From Thermoguttaceae bacterium (lineage in GTDB: Bacteria > Planctomycetota > Planctomycetia > Pirellulales > Thermoguttaceae): DNA of 46,589 nucleotides. Location: contig JANXAQ010000099.1 in assembly GCA_025062105.1 (NCBI GenBank), positions 1 to 46,589 of the forward strand, written 5' to 3'. A model generated the notes under the pieces. That model was given only the letters and a program-made list of their open reading frames with translations, was not told the origin of the DNA and made no database searches. Position 1 is the stretch's first letter; every line of letters begins with the position of its first letter. Of this stretch, positions 8,920 through 18,048 are shown in pieces. Position numbers and translations under genes: made by a program.

Positions 8920-9073
8920 GGCTGTGCAGACAATCACGTTCGATGCTGAAAGGAGGTTTCCTTCCTAAATTCTCTAGAATCCCCAAAATCCTTATTTTTA
9001 AGGAGTGGCCAGATGCGGGGCCGGTCGGCCATAACCGATGGGAAATCTCCAAAACCCCAATTTCAGGACAGTA
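8920..9073 (+). repeat. Element E copy 1
   Basis: This 154-bp copy has a decayed left end (GGCTGTGCAGAC). Inside it has GAAAGGAGGTTTCCTTCC, AGAATCCCCAAAATCC and GGCCGGTCGGCCATAACC, matching the copies at 21489 and 33252, and it ends CAATTTCAGGACAG. Confidence 0.7.
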
Positions 9074-9123
9074 TCTAACTCAATCGATAGGGTTCATACT
9101 GTTAGCGGACGGCATGGGATAGG

Positions 9124-9312
9124 GGGACATTTGCATAATCTTGAACACGTAGTGGACTTCATGAACTTTTGATTTGATAGGCGTTAGCTACCTCCATTCA
9201 AATCCATACTATATGTAGGGCACTAACAGTGCCAGTAACCCAATATATTGGGTCAGATGCGGAGGGGCCCAAAATGGTAACAAATATCTCCTTCGAATTA
9301 TGGAGAGGTTCC
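9124..9312 (+). repeat. Element B copy 2
   Basis: About 190 bp in the + orientation: GAACACGTAGTGGACTTCAT near the left end and CTTCGAATTATGGAGAGGTT at the right end. It forms an inverted pair with the copy at 8698, with element E between them. Confidence 0.7.
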
Positions 9313-9455
9313 TAAAGTAGGCGTTTGGATGGAGCAGCCTCTACCGCTGGAAGGAAAGGTTCCCATAGTTGACTGTCTGTTGAGGATTTTGTAGAGGTTC
9401 GGATAAAACTTTTACGCCGAAGGCCACGGTCTGCAGCGCAGCAAAGGAAAACAAC

Positions 9456-10181
9456 ATGGGGCTTGTGGTAGGATTGGTTTGTGCTGACGGGTTGGTGATT
9501 GGTTCGGACAGCTCCCGTCCGCATTCTTCGGGGGAGATGACTGCTACGTATGGGCCGGTGCAAAAGACTCATGTCATCGGAGAAGATGTGTTGCTAGGGA
9601 GTACCGGCGATGTGGGTTTTGCGCAGCGACTGGAAGTGGTGCTTCGGGAGCTTCGGGAGGATAGCCGATTTCCAGATTGGGACCATTTTGTGATTGCCCG
9701 CAGTATTGTGGCGGATGCGTGGAAAGAGTTCCAAGCCACCCAGAGCGATCTGGCGGGCTTTGGCGCTCTAGTAGGCTTCCGATGTGCTACAGGACTGCAC
9801 TTGTGTGAACTCCGTGTCGGTGATTTGCAGCCGGAGTTCAAAGGTCCGGAGAGTTGGTTTACCGCTTTAGGGCCTGCACAAGCCACGGCCAACTCCTTGG
9901 TGGGCCTTCTGCACCGAACGGTCTTTCAAAGGTGTCCGCCTCGTTTAGCCGACGGGGTTTTTGTGGCCGTTTGGGCCTTAGACCATGCCCGACAGTTGCA
10001 TCCGGACCGCATCCAGTACCCGTTTCATGTGGCCATCCTGGCTGCCAATGCCCAGGATCGTCCCCGTCCGGCCTGGTTGCTCAGCCCCGAGCAATTGAGC
10101 CATTGGCTCCAGCAGGTCCGCCAGGCAGAAGACCATTTGGAAACCCTTCCACTAGAACAAATCCGAAGAGAGTTTCGTTGA
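9456..10181 (+). CDS. Proteasome/HslV-like Ntn-hydrolase-fold protein, apparently without catalytic Thr
   Basis: The 241 residues begin MGLVVGLVCADGLVIGSDSS, which lines up with the first strands of proteasome beta and HslV subunits (x-x-V-G-x-x-x-x-D-G-V-V-L-A-x-D-T). Asp18 corresponds to proteasome D17 and Lys37 (VQKTHVIGEDVLLGSTGDVG) is the likely K33 equivalent, followed by the expected beta-strand and small-residue turn. The nucleophile Thr1 position is Gly2, or Met1 if uncleaved, and no upstream in-frame start offers a propeptide. AAAGGA sits 7 bases before the ATG, supporting this start. It is therefore either a non-catalytic relative or uses another nucleophile. The C-terminal 40 residues are helical and charged. 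No partner ATPase is nearby. The fold assignment is by motif only. Confidence 0.55.
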   Translation: MGLVVGLVCADGLVIGSDSSRPHSSGEMTATYGPVQKTHVIGEDVLLGSTGDVGFAQRLEVVLRELREDSRFPDWDHFVIARSIVADAWKEFQATQSDLAGFGALVGFRCATGLHLCELRVGDLQPEFKGPESWFTALGPAQATANSLVGLLHRTVFQRCPPRLADGVFVAVWALDHARQLHPDRIQYPFHVAILAANAQDRPRPAWLLSPEQLSHWLQQVRQAEDHLETLPLEQIRREFR

Positions 10182-10282
10182 GCACTAGGAAACACGGACC
10201 CGTACGGACCTGTTCTCAAAAGGCCGAGTTATTCTCGCGCTACTCCCCTTGTATCTTTCCGTTTCCAAACATTAAGTCTGAA

Positions 10283-10561
10283 GAGCTCGGCTTTGCCATT
10301 TTTAGGAGACTGCTCCCCTTAGGGATGTGCCACCCCTTTGAAAATATGAGGTGATGCAAGAGATTGGGTTGGTATCACTGTTAGTACCCTATATAGTAGC
10401 TGTTTGGATGGGCGAGCTAAAGTCTATCAAATCAAAAGTTCATATAGTTCACTATATGTTCAGGATTATGGGAGGTTCGGTAAACGGAGGAAATTTGCTG
10501 AACAAAGAATTTGCAAAGCTTATCTCTGGAAAATAGAAGCCATTGCAAACATTAGTCTCGC
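10283..10561 (+). repeat. Element A copy interrupted by element B
   Basis: The left part GAGCTCGGCTTTGCCATTTT starts at 10283. The A middle CCCTTTGAAAATATGAGG runs to about 10350, and the A sequence resumes after 10480 with GGAAATTTGCTGAACAAAG and a decayed right end near 10561. The intervening segment is a B copy. Confidence 0.55.
10352..10480 (-). repeat. Element B copy 3, truncated, nested in element A
   Basis: It contains CAAAAGTTCATATAGTTCAC and TATATGTTCAGGATTATGG, ending GGAGGTTCGG. The outer end is lost. Confidence 0.6.
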
Positions 10562-10774
10562 TTTCACCCAAATGGAAACCCACCCTTGTCCTCGGAAGCG
10601 AAAGCAGGGAGTTCGCCTTCCTTACCCGAACATCCTACCATAGGAGGTAGCGGATTTTTGAGACCCCCGATTGTCGAGCAATGCCCTGGGATTTTCCGGT
10701 TCCCATGAGAGAACCTACTTCCAACGGCTGAAATATTATCCATTGGCAAAAGTCCAGGAAGGAAAAACTCTCTG

Positions 10775-11072
10775 GGGTCCGGCTGAAATTTTATGGGTTA
10801 ACTGGGCAACATAGGGAATATAGGTAAAACAGGCTTCGGCCCACTGGAAACCAGCTTTGCACAGCACCTACCTATTATAAAACAAACCCTTTTGCTCCCC
10901 TTTCTCCTTCCGAGACATAAGCACATGAACTCCTTCGACTGACTCCTAGACCCTCCAGTACGGAGCCTATTGGCCTGTGGGGGAACTCCCAGGGAGGAAG
11001 GCTTCCATGGGGCAGGGAGCGGTCTATCTTCAACCACTCCCCTAAACGAACCACAAAAAATCAGCCGCACCC
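10775..11072. mobile_element. Element C copy 1, 298 bp, with 8-bp target duplication
   Basis: The ends GGGTCCGGCTGAAATTTT and AAAATCAGCCGCACCC are inverted repeats. The flanks ACTCTCTG (10767-10774) and ACTATCTG (11073-11080) match at 7 of 8 positions, consistent with an 8-bp target-site duplication. It is nearly identical over its whole length to the copy at 23986-24284, differing at roughly a dozen positions. No transposase is encoded, so it is a MITE-like passenger. Confidence 0.85.
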
Positions 11073-11087
11073 ACTATCTGACAATGG

Positions 11088-11116
11088 ATGACATTCGGGA
11101 AGGTTCATGTTATACT
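11088..11116 (+). promoter_or_regulatory. Sigma-70-type promoter upstream of the sugar kinase
   Basis: ATGACA (11088-11093) and TATACT (11111-11116) are spaced 17 bases apart, just outside element C. It would give a leader of about 275 bases before the ATG at 11400. The leader region 11117-11399 contains one open frame without a start codon and nothing else I can name. Confidence 0.5.
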
Positions 11117-11399
11117 AAAGACACGTTTTTAGGCCATTGCAAAACCCATCCTTAGGGGTGTCGGAAATCCATTTTATGCGGCGCAACTAGCCGTTGCCTC
11201 CCATTGTCTTCCTACCTATGTTTGGACAGTTGCCGATGGAGGCTGGAGGGTGGCGGCACCTCAGGAGGGGGCCTGTCAAGATGCGAATCTTTGTCCTTGG
11301 GAATTTCCAGCTTGGGAGGCTCCCCCAACGGCCTCTAGAAGCTTTTGTGTGGGTGGGTGATATGGAGTAGTCCTGGGTTCGGAGTAAGTTAGTGGGGTT

Positions 11400-12323
11400 A
11401 TGAACTGGGCGAGCGAATCTCGGCCTGTGGTCATTGGATTAGGGGAATTGCTTTGGGACATTTTTCCAGATGGGCGAAGACCAGGCGGTGCCCCGGCGAA
11501 TGTAGCCTTCCATGCCAGTCAGCTAGGATGCGATGGGGTGGTGGTCTCTCGAGTAGGGCAAGACGCCTTAGGGGAAGAACTCCTGAGCTATCTTACTGAA
11601 CAGGGGCTTTCTACCCGTTGGATCCAGAAAGATCCTCACCATCCAACGGGAACTGTTACAGTGCAATTAGGTCGCAACGGCCAACCTCAATACACCATCC
11701 ACGAACACGTGGCTTGGGATTATCTGGAGATGGAAGCGGGATTGGAGGAGCTGATGCGGCAGGCAGCGGCGGTCTGCTTTGGCACCTTGGCCCAACGTTG
11801 TCCGACTGCCCGACGCACTATCCAAAAAGCCCTTGCTGCCACTCCCAAACAGTGCCTAATCGTCTATGATGTCAACCTCCGACCGCCCTATGTCAAACGA
11901 GATTGGGTGGAAGAGTCCCTGGTAGGCTGCCACATCGTCAAACTCACCATGGAGGAACTCCATCACTTGGCCGATCTGTTGGCCTTGGGGCGGTTCGATC
12001 CGGTTCCGTTTGCCCGCCGGCTTCGGGACCATTTTGGGGTGGAAACGGTCTGTCTGACGCAAGGTCGGCAGGGCTGCCTATTGATCGACGCACAAGGGGT
12101 GCTTTCGGTGCCAGGCGTTCAGGTGAAAGTGGCTGATCCGGTCGGCGCCGGCGACGCATTTACCGCCGCTTTGATTTACAGTAGGCTCCGCGGTTGGCCT
12201 AAAGAAAAAGGCGCCGCTTTTGCTACCCGCTGCGGCGCCTTGGTGGCCGAACGCCCCGGCGCTATGCCCCCCTTGCGCAAAGAATTTGCTACCCTGGTCG
12301 CTCAGTTCGAAGCCACCACCTAA
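11400..12323 (+). CDS. PfkB-family carbohydrate kinase, fructokinase-like
   Basis: The 307 residues match the length of ribokinase-fold sugar kinases. The N-terminal VIGLGELLWDIFPDGRRPGG and APANVAFHASQLG are typical of fructokinases (substrate-binding GGAPANVA). The anion-hole and catalytic-base signature is VADPVGAGDAFTAALI near residue 250, with the catalytic Asp in GAGD. It would phosphorylate fructose or a related sugar with ATP in the cytoplasm; the exact sugar is inferred. The Shine-Dalgarno match is weak. It stands alone, between a family C element upstream and a family D element starting 43 bases after its stop. Confidence 0.88.
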   Translation: MNWASESRPVVIGLGELLWDIFPDGRRPGGAPANVAFHASQLGCDGVVVSRVGQDALGEELLSYLTEQGLSTRWIQKDPHHPTGTVTVQLGRNGQPQYTIHEHVAWDYLEMEAGLEELMRQAAAVCFGTLAQRCPTARRTIQKALAATPKQCLIVYDVNLRPPYVKRDWVEESLVGCHIVKLTMEELHHLADLLALGRFDPVPFARRLRDHFGVETVCLTQGRQGCLLIDAQGVLSVPGVQVKVADPVGAGDAFTAALIYSRLRGWPKEKGAAFATRCGALVAERPGAMPPLRKEFATLVAQFEATT

Positions 12324-12366
12324 AATCTCTAGATTCCTGCCATCTGTCTCAGCCCGGCCAAGTAGG

Positions 12367-12638
12367 GCTCGCTGTTATACACCACTGGGCGGGAAACCGT
12401 TCGAACTTCACTTTAGGCAAATACCAAAAGCTCGTTGCACACCCAGAATGGATAAAATAGGCAATCTAGCTGAGACGGTCTCTGAAAACAAGCACTTTTA
12501 GTGATCTTTCCTAAATACTGCAATTTCTCCACAGAAACAATTTGCTTCTTTTGAAAGGTTCGTTATTCGCCTGTTTTAGGCAATAATTTGCTGCGGTGAG
12601 AATGGAAAAATCTCTCAAAAATGTGTATAACAGCGTGC
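12367..12638 (+). mobile_element. Element D copy 1, 272 bp, with 8-bp target duplication
   Basis: The ends GCTCGCTGTTATACAC and GTGTATAACAGCGTGC are inverted repeats. The flanks CAAGTAGG (12359-12366) and CAACTAGG (12639-12646) agree at 7 of 8. The core GTTCGAACTTCACTTTAGGC and GTGATCTTTCCTAAATACTG is shared with copies at 20997 (inverted) and 40758. There is no coding capacity. Confidence 0.85.
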
Positions 12639-12690
12639 CAACTAGGGTGGGGCCGATTTTCTTGTAGTCTGTAGAGGACAGTACTTTTCT

Positions 12691-12842
12691 GAACTTGACT
12701 TTTGCCGTTTTTCCTAACTTGTTTTCTCTCCGAGACTCACGACAAAGCCCCTTTTGTTCACGCAATTTCCTAACCCCAATATTTACAAAAACTTAGAACA
12801 TTACCCTTCCAGAGAAAGACACAAAATAGGAAAAGTTGAGCT
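12691..12842 (-). repeat. Element A copy, inverted orientation
   Basis: The inverted ends are GAACTTGACTTTTGCCG and AAAAGTTGAGCT, with internal CAATTTCCTAACCCCAATAT. It is about 150 bp. Confidence 0.75.
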
Positions 12843-12860
12843 GAAAAATGCTTCTTTAGG

Positions 12861-13010
12861 AGCTGTCTAAAAAGGGATGAACCAGTTTTCCTTATTCCAC
12901 TAGCTGGGGAAGACCTTTGGTAGCTAAAGGGTCCAGATGCTGGGCTGGAGCCCTGCTAGTGGGGGACTATTTGGCGGCCGAGGGAGACAAAAATCTCTTT
13001 TCAGCCAGGC
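12861..13010. repeat. Element G-like copy, 150 bp
   Basis: The ends AGCTGTCTAAAAAGG and CTTTTCAGCCAGGC are imperfect inverted repeats resembling the G element at 43779-43928, and the length is the same. It is joined directly to an A copy on its right. Confidence 0.5.
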
Positions 13011-13014
13011 TCTT

Positions 13015-13165
13015 AGCTGGACTTTTGCCTTGTTCCCTAACTTGTTTGGGACTCTGGATTTAGGGCGAACCTTCCTTTTGTTTACCCAATTTTCTAACTC
13101 TAACAATTCCAAAGACTTATACCTTTCCCATTTCGGCAGAAGAGCAAAATTGGCAAAAGTCGAGC
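13015..13165 (-). repeat. Element A copy, inverted orientation
   Basis: The ends are AGCTGGACTTTTGCC and GGCAAAAGTCGAGCT (the latter perfect to the family consensus). The interior has CCCAATTTTCTAACTCTAAC. Confidence 0.8.
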
Positions 13166-13187
13166 TTAGGGGCAGAGGCTATTGAGG

Positions 13188-13362
13188 AGTGCGGCTGAAA
13201 TTGGGTGGCTCAATTGGGAAGAAAAGATAATATAGGAACCTCTGTATAAATGGAAAGGGATAATAGGTGTTCGGACAGAAGAACCGAACGACAATAAAAT
13301 CAAACGACAATAAAATCAAAAGTACATAAAGTTCACTATAATGTCTAGCATTATGCCCAAGG
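13188..13362 (-). repeat. Element C remnant joined to a deleted element B
   Basis: 13188-13225 (TGCGGCTGAAATTGGGTGG) resembles one end of family C. From 13234, GGAACCTCTGTATAAATGG begins a B copy with an internal deletion that ends near 13362. A perfect 16-bp tandem duplication (13289-13320, unit CGACAATAAAATCAAA) lies inside. In the rest of the 12324-13865 gap I see no gene. Confidence 0.5.
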
Positions 13363-13840
13363 TCTTTATCTATTTGCCCAATTGTCCCCAGAGTTTCAGC
13401 CACACCATAAAGTACCAGTCTCGCCGGATAAGGTAGCAGTAACAGTCTCCCCGAACGCAGTCCTAGCATCGGAATGGACGGACCTGGCAGACCAAGCCCT
13501 CTGGTTTATTAGTGTACCACTTCAGCCGATTGGAGTAACCTGTATCGGAATCCACTATCGGCCCCCCCTATTGGAATACATAATTTTGAAAAGATCCTTT
13601 AAGAATAAGAAAAAATCTGGGAAATCTGGAAAATACAGAGAATTTCGGATTTTTCTCTATTTTGTACAATTTCTCTGAATTCACAGATGCCCCATTCGCT
13701 GAATAGTTCTAGACACCATACCAGATGAGCCATCTTTTGCCGGGGTGTGAGCTTGGAGCAGAAGTGATTCTGGAAGGCATGAGGCTTGTGCTGATGGGGT
13801 TAGCGGATAAGCTTCGGCACATTCGGAGAAACTGGTAGAA

Positions 13841-13868
13841 AGTGTAGCGTATTAAGTGTAGCGTATTA
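13841..13868. repeat. Perfect 14-bp tandem duplication at the argJ stop codon
   Basis: AGTGTAGCGTATTA is repeated exactly at 13841-13854 and 13855-13868. The second copy includes the argJ stop codon (13866-13868 on -). Confidence 0.9.
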
Positions 13869-15254
13869 GGTGTGGTATTCTGCGTTGATGCGCACGTATT
13901 CGGTGGTTAGATCGGTGGTCCAGAGGGTGGCTTCGGCTTGGCCCTCGGCAAGGTTCAGTTCGATAAGTGTGTGTCGGTTTGCTTGGAGGGAGTTGGAGAC
14001 TTCCTGAGGGTTGAAATGGGCCGGCTGGCCGTCGGCGAAAAGCAAAAATCCGTTCAGCCGTAAAGTGAGCCGATTCGGATTAAATTTCACTCCTGCATAG
14101 CCGGCAGCGGAGACAATTCGTCCCCAGTTTGGATCAGCGCCAGCAATAGCGGTTTTGACCAGCAAGCTTTCGGCCACCGAGCGAGCGATTTGGCGGGCGT
14201 CTTGGCGGCTGGTACAGCCACGCACATGGATAGTGATCAAATGAGTTGCTCCTTCGCCATCGGCGGCAATTGCCTTAGCCAGCTCCTGGCACACCTCCCG
14301 GAATGCTTCTCGAAAAGCCTGCCAGGGTGCTTCTGAAAGCGGCTCGCCACCGGCAGCTCCGTTAGCCAATACCAGCACCGTATCATTGGTACTGGTATGG
14401 CCGTCGATGCTTACACAGTTAAAGGTCTCTTCTGTGGTCTCGGCTAGCAGGTCCTGAGCGGCAGCTGGGTCCAGAGGCGCATCCGTTAAAATAATGGCCA
14501 ACATGGTAGCTAACCGGGGGGCGATCATCCCAGCTCCCTTGGCCATGCCGGTAATTACAATTTGCCGCGCTTGCTGTTTTGGCGGCCTGCTGGCAGCCTC
14601 CCCCGGGGCTAGGGTTTGGCCATCGCTGGGATCTGCTTTGCCCTGATCAGAAGCATGGAAGCCTGGCCCGAGCGGGAGGGGATGTTTTTGGGCGGCTTTC
14701 TGCCCGAAGTCGGCTTCCTGGAGGGTGGAGGCTATCTGAGGGCGACTGTCGAGCAGGAGCGTTCGGCATGCCAATTTTGGCCGGGTGTCGGTGGTCATGA
14801 TGCCACGGGCGGCAGCCAGAAGATGGCTTTCTTCTTGGCCAAGTTGTTGGGCAGCCTGCTGGATTCCGGCAGCGATCCGATCCATCGGTAAATAATGGCC
14901 GATAATTCCGGTCGAAAGCACCAGGACTTGGTCCGGTTGTGCGCCGATGGCTTGGGCGACCAGTTCGGCCATCCGACGGCAATCCTCCATGCCACGCTGG
15001 CCGGTACAGGCATTGGCATTGCCGGAATTGGCTACAATGGCCCTAACTCGGCTGCTGGGCGTATGTTGCCGATCCCATAAAACCGGCGCCGCCTGCACCA
15101 GGTTAGTCGTATAGACGCCTACACCCACAGCCGGTCGATCCGAAACCACCAGTGTCAAATCCAACGCCCCGGCCTGCAGCTTAATCCCAGAACATACTCC
15201 CGCACATCGAAATCCTTCTGGCAAACGTAGTTCCATGGTTAGTGGTTCCGGCAT
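13866..15254 (-). CDS. argJ: Bifunctional glutamate N-acetyltransferase / amino-acid acetyltransferase
   Basis: ArgJ transfers the acetyl group from N-acetylornithine to glutamate and may also use acetyl-CoA, in arginine biosynthesis. The 462 residues are longer than the usual 390-410. Visible motifs are PEGFRCAGVCSGIK, ANSGNANACTG, STGIIGHYLPMDRI, the autocleavage region TGMAKGAGMIAPRLATMLAI (Thr of ATML is the nucleophile after self-cleavage), DGHTSTNDTVLVLANGAAGG and GADPNWGRIVSAAGYAGV. The extra length is mainly a Pro/Gln/Gly-rich insertion of about 45 residues just before TGMAKGAG. The gene follows argC by 12 bases, so the two are co-transcribed. The start has a weak Shine-Dalgarno site, consistent with coupling to argC. 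Confidence 0.94.
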   Translation of the reverse strand: MPEPLTMELRLPEGFRCAGVCSGIKLQAGALDLTLVVSDRPAVGVGVYTTNLVQAAPVLWDRQHTPSSRVRAIVANSGNANACTGQRGMEDCRRMAELVAQAIGAQPDQVLVLSTGIIGHYLPMDRIAAGIQQAAQQLGQEESHLLAAARGIMTTDTRPKLACRTLLLDSRPQIASTLQEADFGQKAAQKHPLPLGPGFHASDQGKADPSDGQTLAPGEAASRPPKQQARQIVITGMAKGAGMIAPRLATMLAIILTDAPLDPAAAQDLLAETTEETFNCVSIDGHTSTNDTVLVLANGAAGGEPLSEAPWQAFREAFREVCQELAKAIAADGEGATHLITIHVRGCTSRQDARQIARSVAESLLVKTAIAGADPNWGRIVSAAGYAGVKFNPNRLTLRLNGFLLFADGQPAHFNPQEVSNSLQANRHTLIELNLAEGQAEATLWTTDLTTEYVRINAEYHT

Positions 15255-15266
15255 TTGAACAAATTC

Positions 15267-16277
15267 TTACAGAGCGGTGGTTTCCGGGTAGCCGTACATT
15301 AAATTAAAATTTTGTACAGCTGCACCCGAAGCTCCTTTGATCAGATTATCTAAACAGCTGATCAGTAGAACTCGGCCCCGAACGATCCGAGCCGTGATGT
15401 CGCAAAAATTAGTCCCCAAGCTATCTTTCGTGCCGGGCAGATGATCCACCACCCGCACAAAAGGTTCCTCTTGGTAGAAGTCCCGCAACGTTTGCAGCAA
15501 CTGTTCTTCGGTAAGGTCTGAGCGTTTGGGCACCGCATAGATGGTCGATAGAATCCCCCGGTCCATCGGCACCAGATGGGGCGTAAAAATCACTTCCACC
15601 GACACACCGGTCGCCCGGCGGATAATCTGGTCGATTTCCGGCATGTGTCGATGTCGGCCCACATTATAGGCAGAAATGCTTTCGTTGCATTCCGGATAAT
15701 GGGTGGTCAGTTTCGGCGTTCGCCCAGCACCTGAAACGCCGGTTTTGGAGTCGACGATAATCCCCTGAGGCTCAATTAGGTCTGCTTTAATTAACGGCAC
15801 CAGCGGCAGGATGGCAGAGGTGGGAAAACAACCCGGATTGGCCACCAATCGAGCCGACGGAATCTCCGACCGGAAAAGCTCCGGTAGACCATATACGGTC
15901 CGTCCTAGCCGCTCCGGATCCGGATGCTTATGTCCGTACCATTGTTCGTAACTTGTAGCATCATCCAGCCGATAGTCCGCACTAAAATCAATCACCCGGA
16001 CTCCCGCATCCAAAAGCGGCGGCACTAAGGTAGCACTAACCCCGTGCGGCACACAACAAAACACACACTCCGCCCTGGCCGCTATCTCCGCCGGAGTAAG
16101 CTTTTCTGCACACAGGTCCAGCCGACGCGCCAGCGACGGATGAATCATAGCAATCGGTGGCCGATTCTCATGCTGGTCGGCCACCGCCGTGATCTCCACC
16201 TCCGGATGCCGAAGCAAAATTTTGATCAACTCTAAAGCCGTATAACCCGCCGCACCTATAATCGCCACCCGAGTCAT
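15267..16277 (-). CDS. argC: N-acetyl-gamma-glutamyl-phosphate reductase
   Basis: ArgC reduces N-acetylglutamyl phosphate to the semialdehyde with NADPH, the third step of arginine biosynthesis. The ATG at 16275-16277 (protein [20 protein letters not shown]) is preferred over a TTG at 16298, because AGGAG/AGAAGG lies 6-10 bases upstream of it. That gives 336 residues. The NADP Rossmann motif [11 protein letters not shown], the catalytic-Cys segment [19 protein letters not shown] and GVSGAGRTP are all intact, as is the C-terminal [13 protein letters not shown]. It is the first gene of an argC-argJ pair. Confidence 0.95.
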   Translation of the reverse strand: MTRVAIIGAAGYTALELIKILLRHPEVEITAVADQHENRPPIAMIHPSLARRLDLCAEKLTPAEIAARAECVFCCVPHGVSATLVPPLLDAGVRVIDFSADYRLDDATSYEQWYGHKHPDPERLGRTVYGLPELFRSEIPSARLVANPGCFPTSAILPLVPLIKADLIEPQGIIVDSKTGVSGAGRTPKLTTHYPECNESISAYNVGRHRHMPEIDQIIRRATGVSVEVIFTPHLVPMDRGILSTIYAVPKRSDLTEEQLLQTLRDFYQEEPFVRVVDHLPGTKDSLGTNFCDITARIVRGRVLLISCLDNLIKGASGAAVQNFNLMYGYPETTAL

Positions 16278-16490
16278 ACGAAGCCTTCTCCTACACAAAA
16301 AGCGAAAAAACCCTGCCTACGAAAATATCTTTGGCCTCCTAAAAACCGAAGTTTCTTAAATATATCTCTTAGATAGTCGGTAAGGTAGGGAGGGCAAATG
16401 ATTTGAGGACAGTTTATAGGATAAAGATGAAGGTAACATGTCAATTCTGTGAACAAAAAGGCACTTTTAAGGGAATATAAAGCCTCTGAA

Positions 16491-16568
16491 TGTCATCCCC
16501 GCCCAAGCGGGAATCCAGAATCAGGCCGGAGTCTGGTTACCTAGATCCCCGCTTTGGCGGGGATCACG
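16491..16568. repeat. Element J copy 2
   Basis: The arms TGTCATCCCCGCCCAAGCGG (from 16491) and GATCCCCGCTTTGGCGGGGA (from 16544) form an inverted pair 78 bp long. Unlike the copy at 196-361, nothing is inserted between them. The rest of 16278-16746 shows no gene. Confidence 0.7.
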
Positions 16569-16746
16569 ACCAATCGGTGCATTCACTCGACTTAAAGATC
16601 AATGGGGCTCTGTGGAACCTTTTCCTGCCGGAGGCTTAAATCTGCCAAAAGTGGATCAGCATCGTCCAGGATGAGCAAAACCTCCCAGACACAACCTTTC
16701 GCCAGCGACAGATAATGCAACAGATACACAGAAAGCCAGCAGGAGT

Positions 16747-17700
16747 TCAGGTTTTCTGCCAGGGGCTGGAGACGGTAACCGGTGGTCGGTTCGTCCAGTC
16801 GATGCCGGACATGGCAGCCAAGGCAAGTTGCAAGGCATGGGTGCCTTTTCGGCCGTGGCCGAGGGCCTGAACCGACATGTACAATTGATGGGCCAAGGCC
16901 AACCCCGGCAAAGCCAACCCCATGCGTCGAGCCTCTTCTAAGGCGATGGCCATATCTTTGATAAAATGTTCCACAAAAAAGCCGGGGTCAAAATTACCGG
17001 CCAAAATCCGAGGGCCTAAATTCTGAACCGACCAACTGCTAGCCGAACCTGCGCCGACCGATTGGAGCACCTTCTGCAAATCTAGCCCCGCCTTGTAGGC
17101 ATACAGCAGGCCTTCGCATAAGGCCACCATTTGGGAGGCGATGACGATTTGATTGGCTAGTTTTGCGTGTTGGCCGCTGCCGGCCGGGCCATGATAGACA
17201 ATGGTCTTTCCCATACACTCAAAACAGGGCCGAAGCGCCTGAGCTGCTTCCGGGTCGCCGCCAATCATGATCGATAGCTTTGCCTCCCGGGCCCCCACAT
17301 CGCCACCAGTAACCGGCGCATCCAAGGCCACTACTCCCCGCTGGGCTGCCTGCTGAGCAATTTCCACAGCCAATGCGGGCTGACTGGTGGTCATATCCAC
17401 AATGATCTTGCCTGGCGAACAACCGGCCAGTACTCCCTCCGGTCCTAAAATCACCTGCCGGACATCAGCCGGGAACCCCACCATGGTGAAAATAACATCC
17501 GAGACCTCGGCCACTTGGCGAGGACTTTCGGCCCATTGGGCACCGGCTTGAAGTAGCGGTTCCGCTTTGGAACGAGTACGGTTATAAATCGTCAGGTGGT
17601 ATCCGGCCTGGAGCAGATGACCGGCCATCCATCGCCCCATCACCCCAGTGCCGATCCACCCTAAACGGGTTTTTCCGGGTTCCACTGTCCAATGGGACAT
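16747..17700 (-). CDS. NAD(P)-dependent beta-hydroxyacid dehydrogenase (3-hydroxyisobutyrate / tartronate semialdehyde reductase family)
   Basis: This 317-residue cytoplasmic enzyme has the Rossmann motif [20 protein letters not shown] at the N-terminus, which fits the family signature GxIGxGxMGxxMAxxL. The substrate-binding segment is [20 protein letters not shown], and the catalytic Lys lies in [18 protein letters not shown]. It would interconvert a 3-hydroxyacid and its semialdehyde. Candidates are 2-hydroxy-3-oxopropionate, 3-hydroxyisobutyrate and succinic semialdehyde, and the sequence alone does not decide among them. AAGGAG lies 6 bases before ATG. No glyoxylate or branched-chain genes are adjacent. 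Confidence 0.9.
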   Translation of the reverse strand: MSHWTVEPGKTRLGWIGTGVMGRWMAGHLLQAGYHLTIYNRTRSKAEPLLQAGAQWAESPRQVAEVSDVIFTMVGFPADVRQVILGPEGVLAGCSPGKIIVDMTTSQPALAVEIAQQAAQRGVVALDAPVTGGDVGAREAKLSIMIGGDPEAAQALRPCFECMGKTIVYHGPAGSGQHAKLANQIVIASQMVALCEGLLYAYKAGLDLQKVLQSVGAGSASSWSVQNLGPRILAGNFDPGFFVEHFIKDMAIALEEARRMGLALPGLALAHQLYMSVQALGHGRKGTHALQLALAAMSGIDWTNRPPVTVSSPWQKT

Positions 17701-17727
17701 AGGTTTCTCCTTTCTCCTTTTTATTCA

Positions 17728-17916
17728 GGAAACCTCTGCAAAATACTGAACATATAGTGATTTTTATGAACTTTTGATTCTCTAGCCGTTCGGTCCTCCT
17801 ACCTGGACACCTACTATCTATTAGGCGCTAGCAATGCTTGACACCCCATATATTGTGTTAGAGGAAGGACAAGCCAAAATGGTTGAAAATATCCCTTTGA
17901 ATTATGCAAAGGTTCC
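17728..17916 (+). repeat. Element B copy 5, well preserved
   Basis: It starts GGAAACCTCTGCAAAATACT, then GAACATATAGTG and GAACTTTTGATTCTCTAGCC, an internal GCTAGCAATGCT and CATATATTGTGTTAGAGGAA, and ends CTTTGAATTATGCAAAGGTT. I used this copy as the + orientation reference. The terminal ~12 bp are inverted repeats. Confidence 0.8.
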
Positions 17917-18048
17917 TCAGGTTTGTTCAAGGATCTCCATAAAGAATAGGAGATTGCTTTGGGCGGCCATAAGACTTTCGCCGACTGGTCTGGACCTATG
18001 GTTTCCCCTCTCCCCGATGTGGACCTATCTCTGGCAGCTTATACTGGC

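Noticed and set aside
10798-11070. ORF of 90 residues with a similar ORF at 24009-24248
   Set aside because: Both lie wholly inside copies of element C. The DNA is nearly identical throughout, including non-coding ends, and the differences show no codon bias, so the shared peptide is a by-product.
11117-11347. Open frame ending GGWRVAAPQEG-type sequence upstream of the sugar kinase
   Set aside because: No ATG, GTG or TTG start with a ribosome binding site in frame; likely chance.
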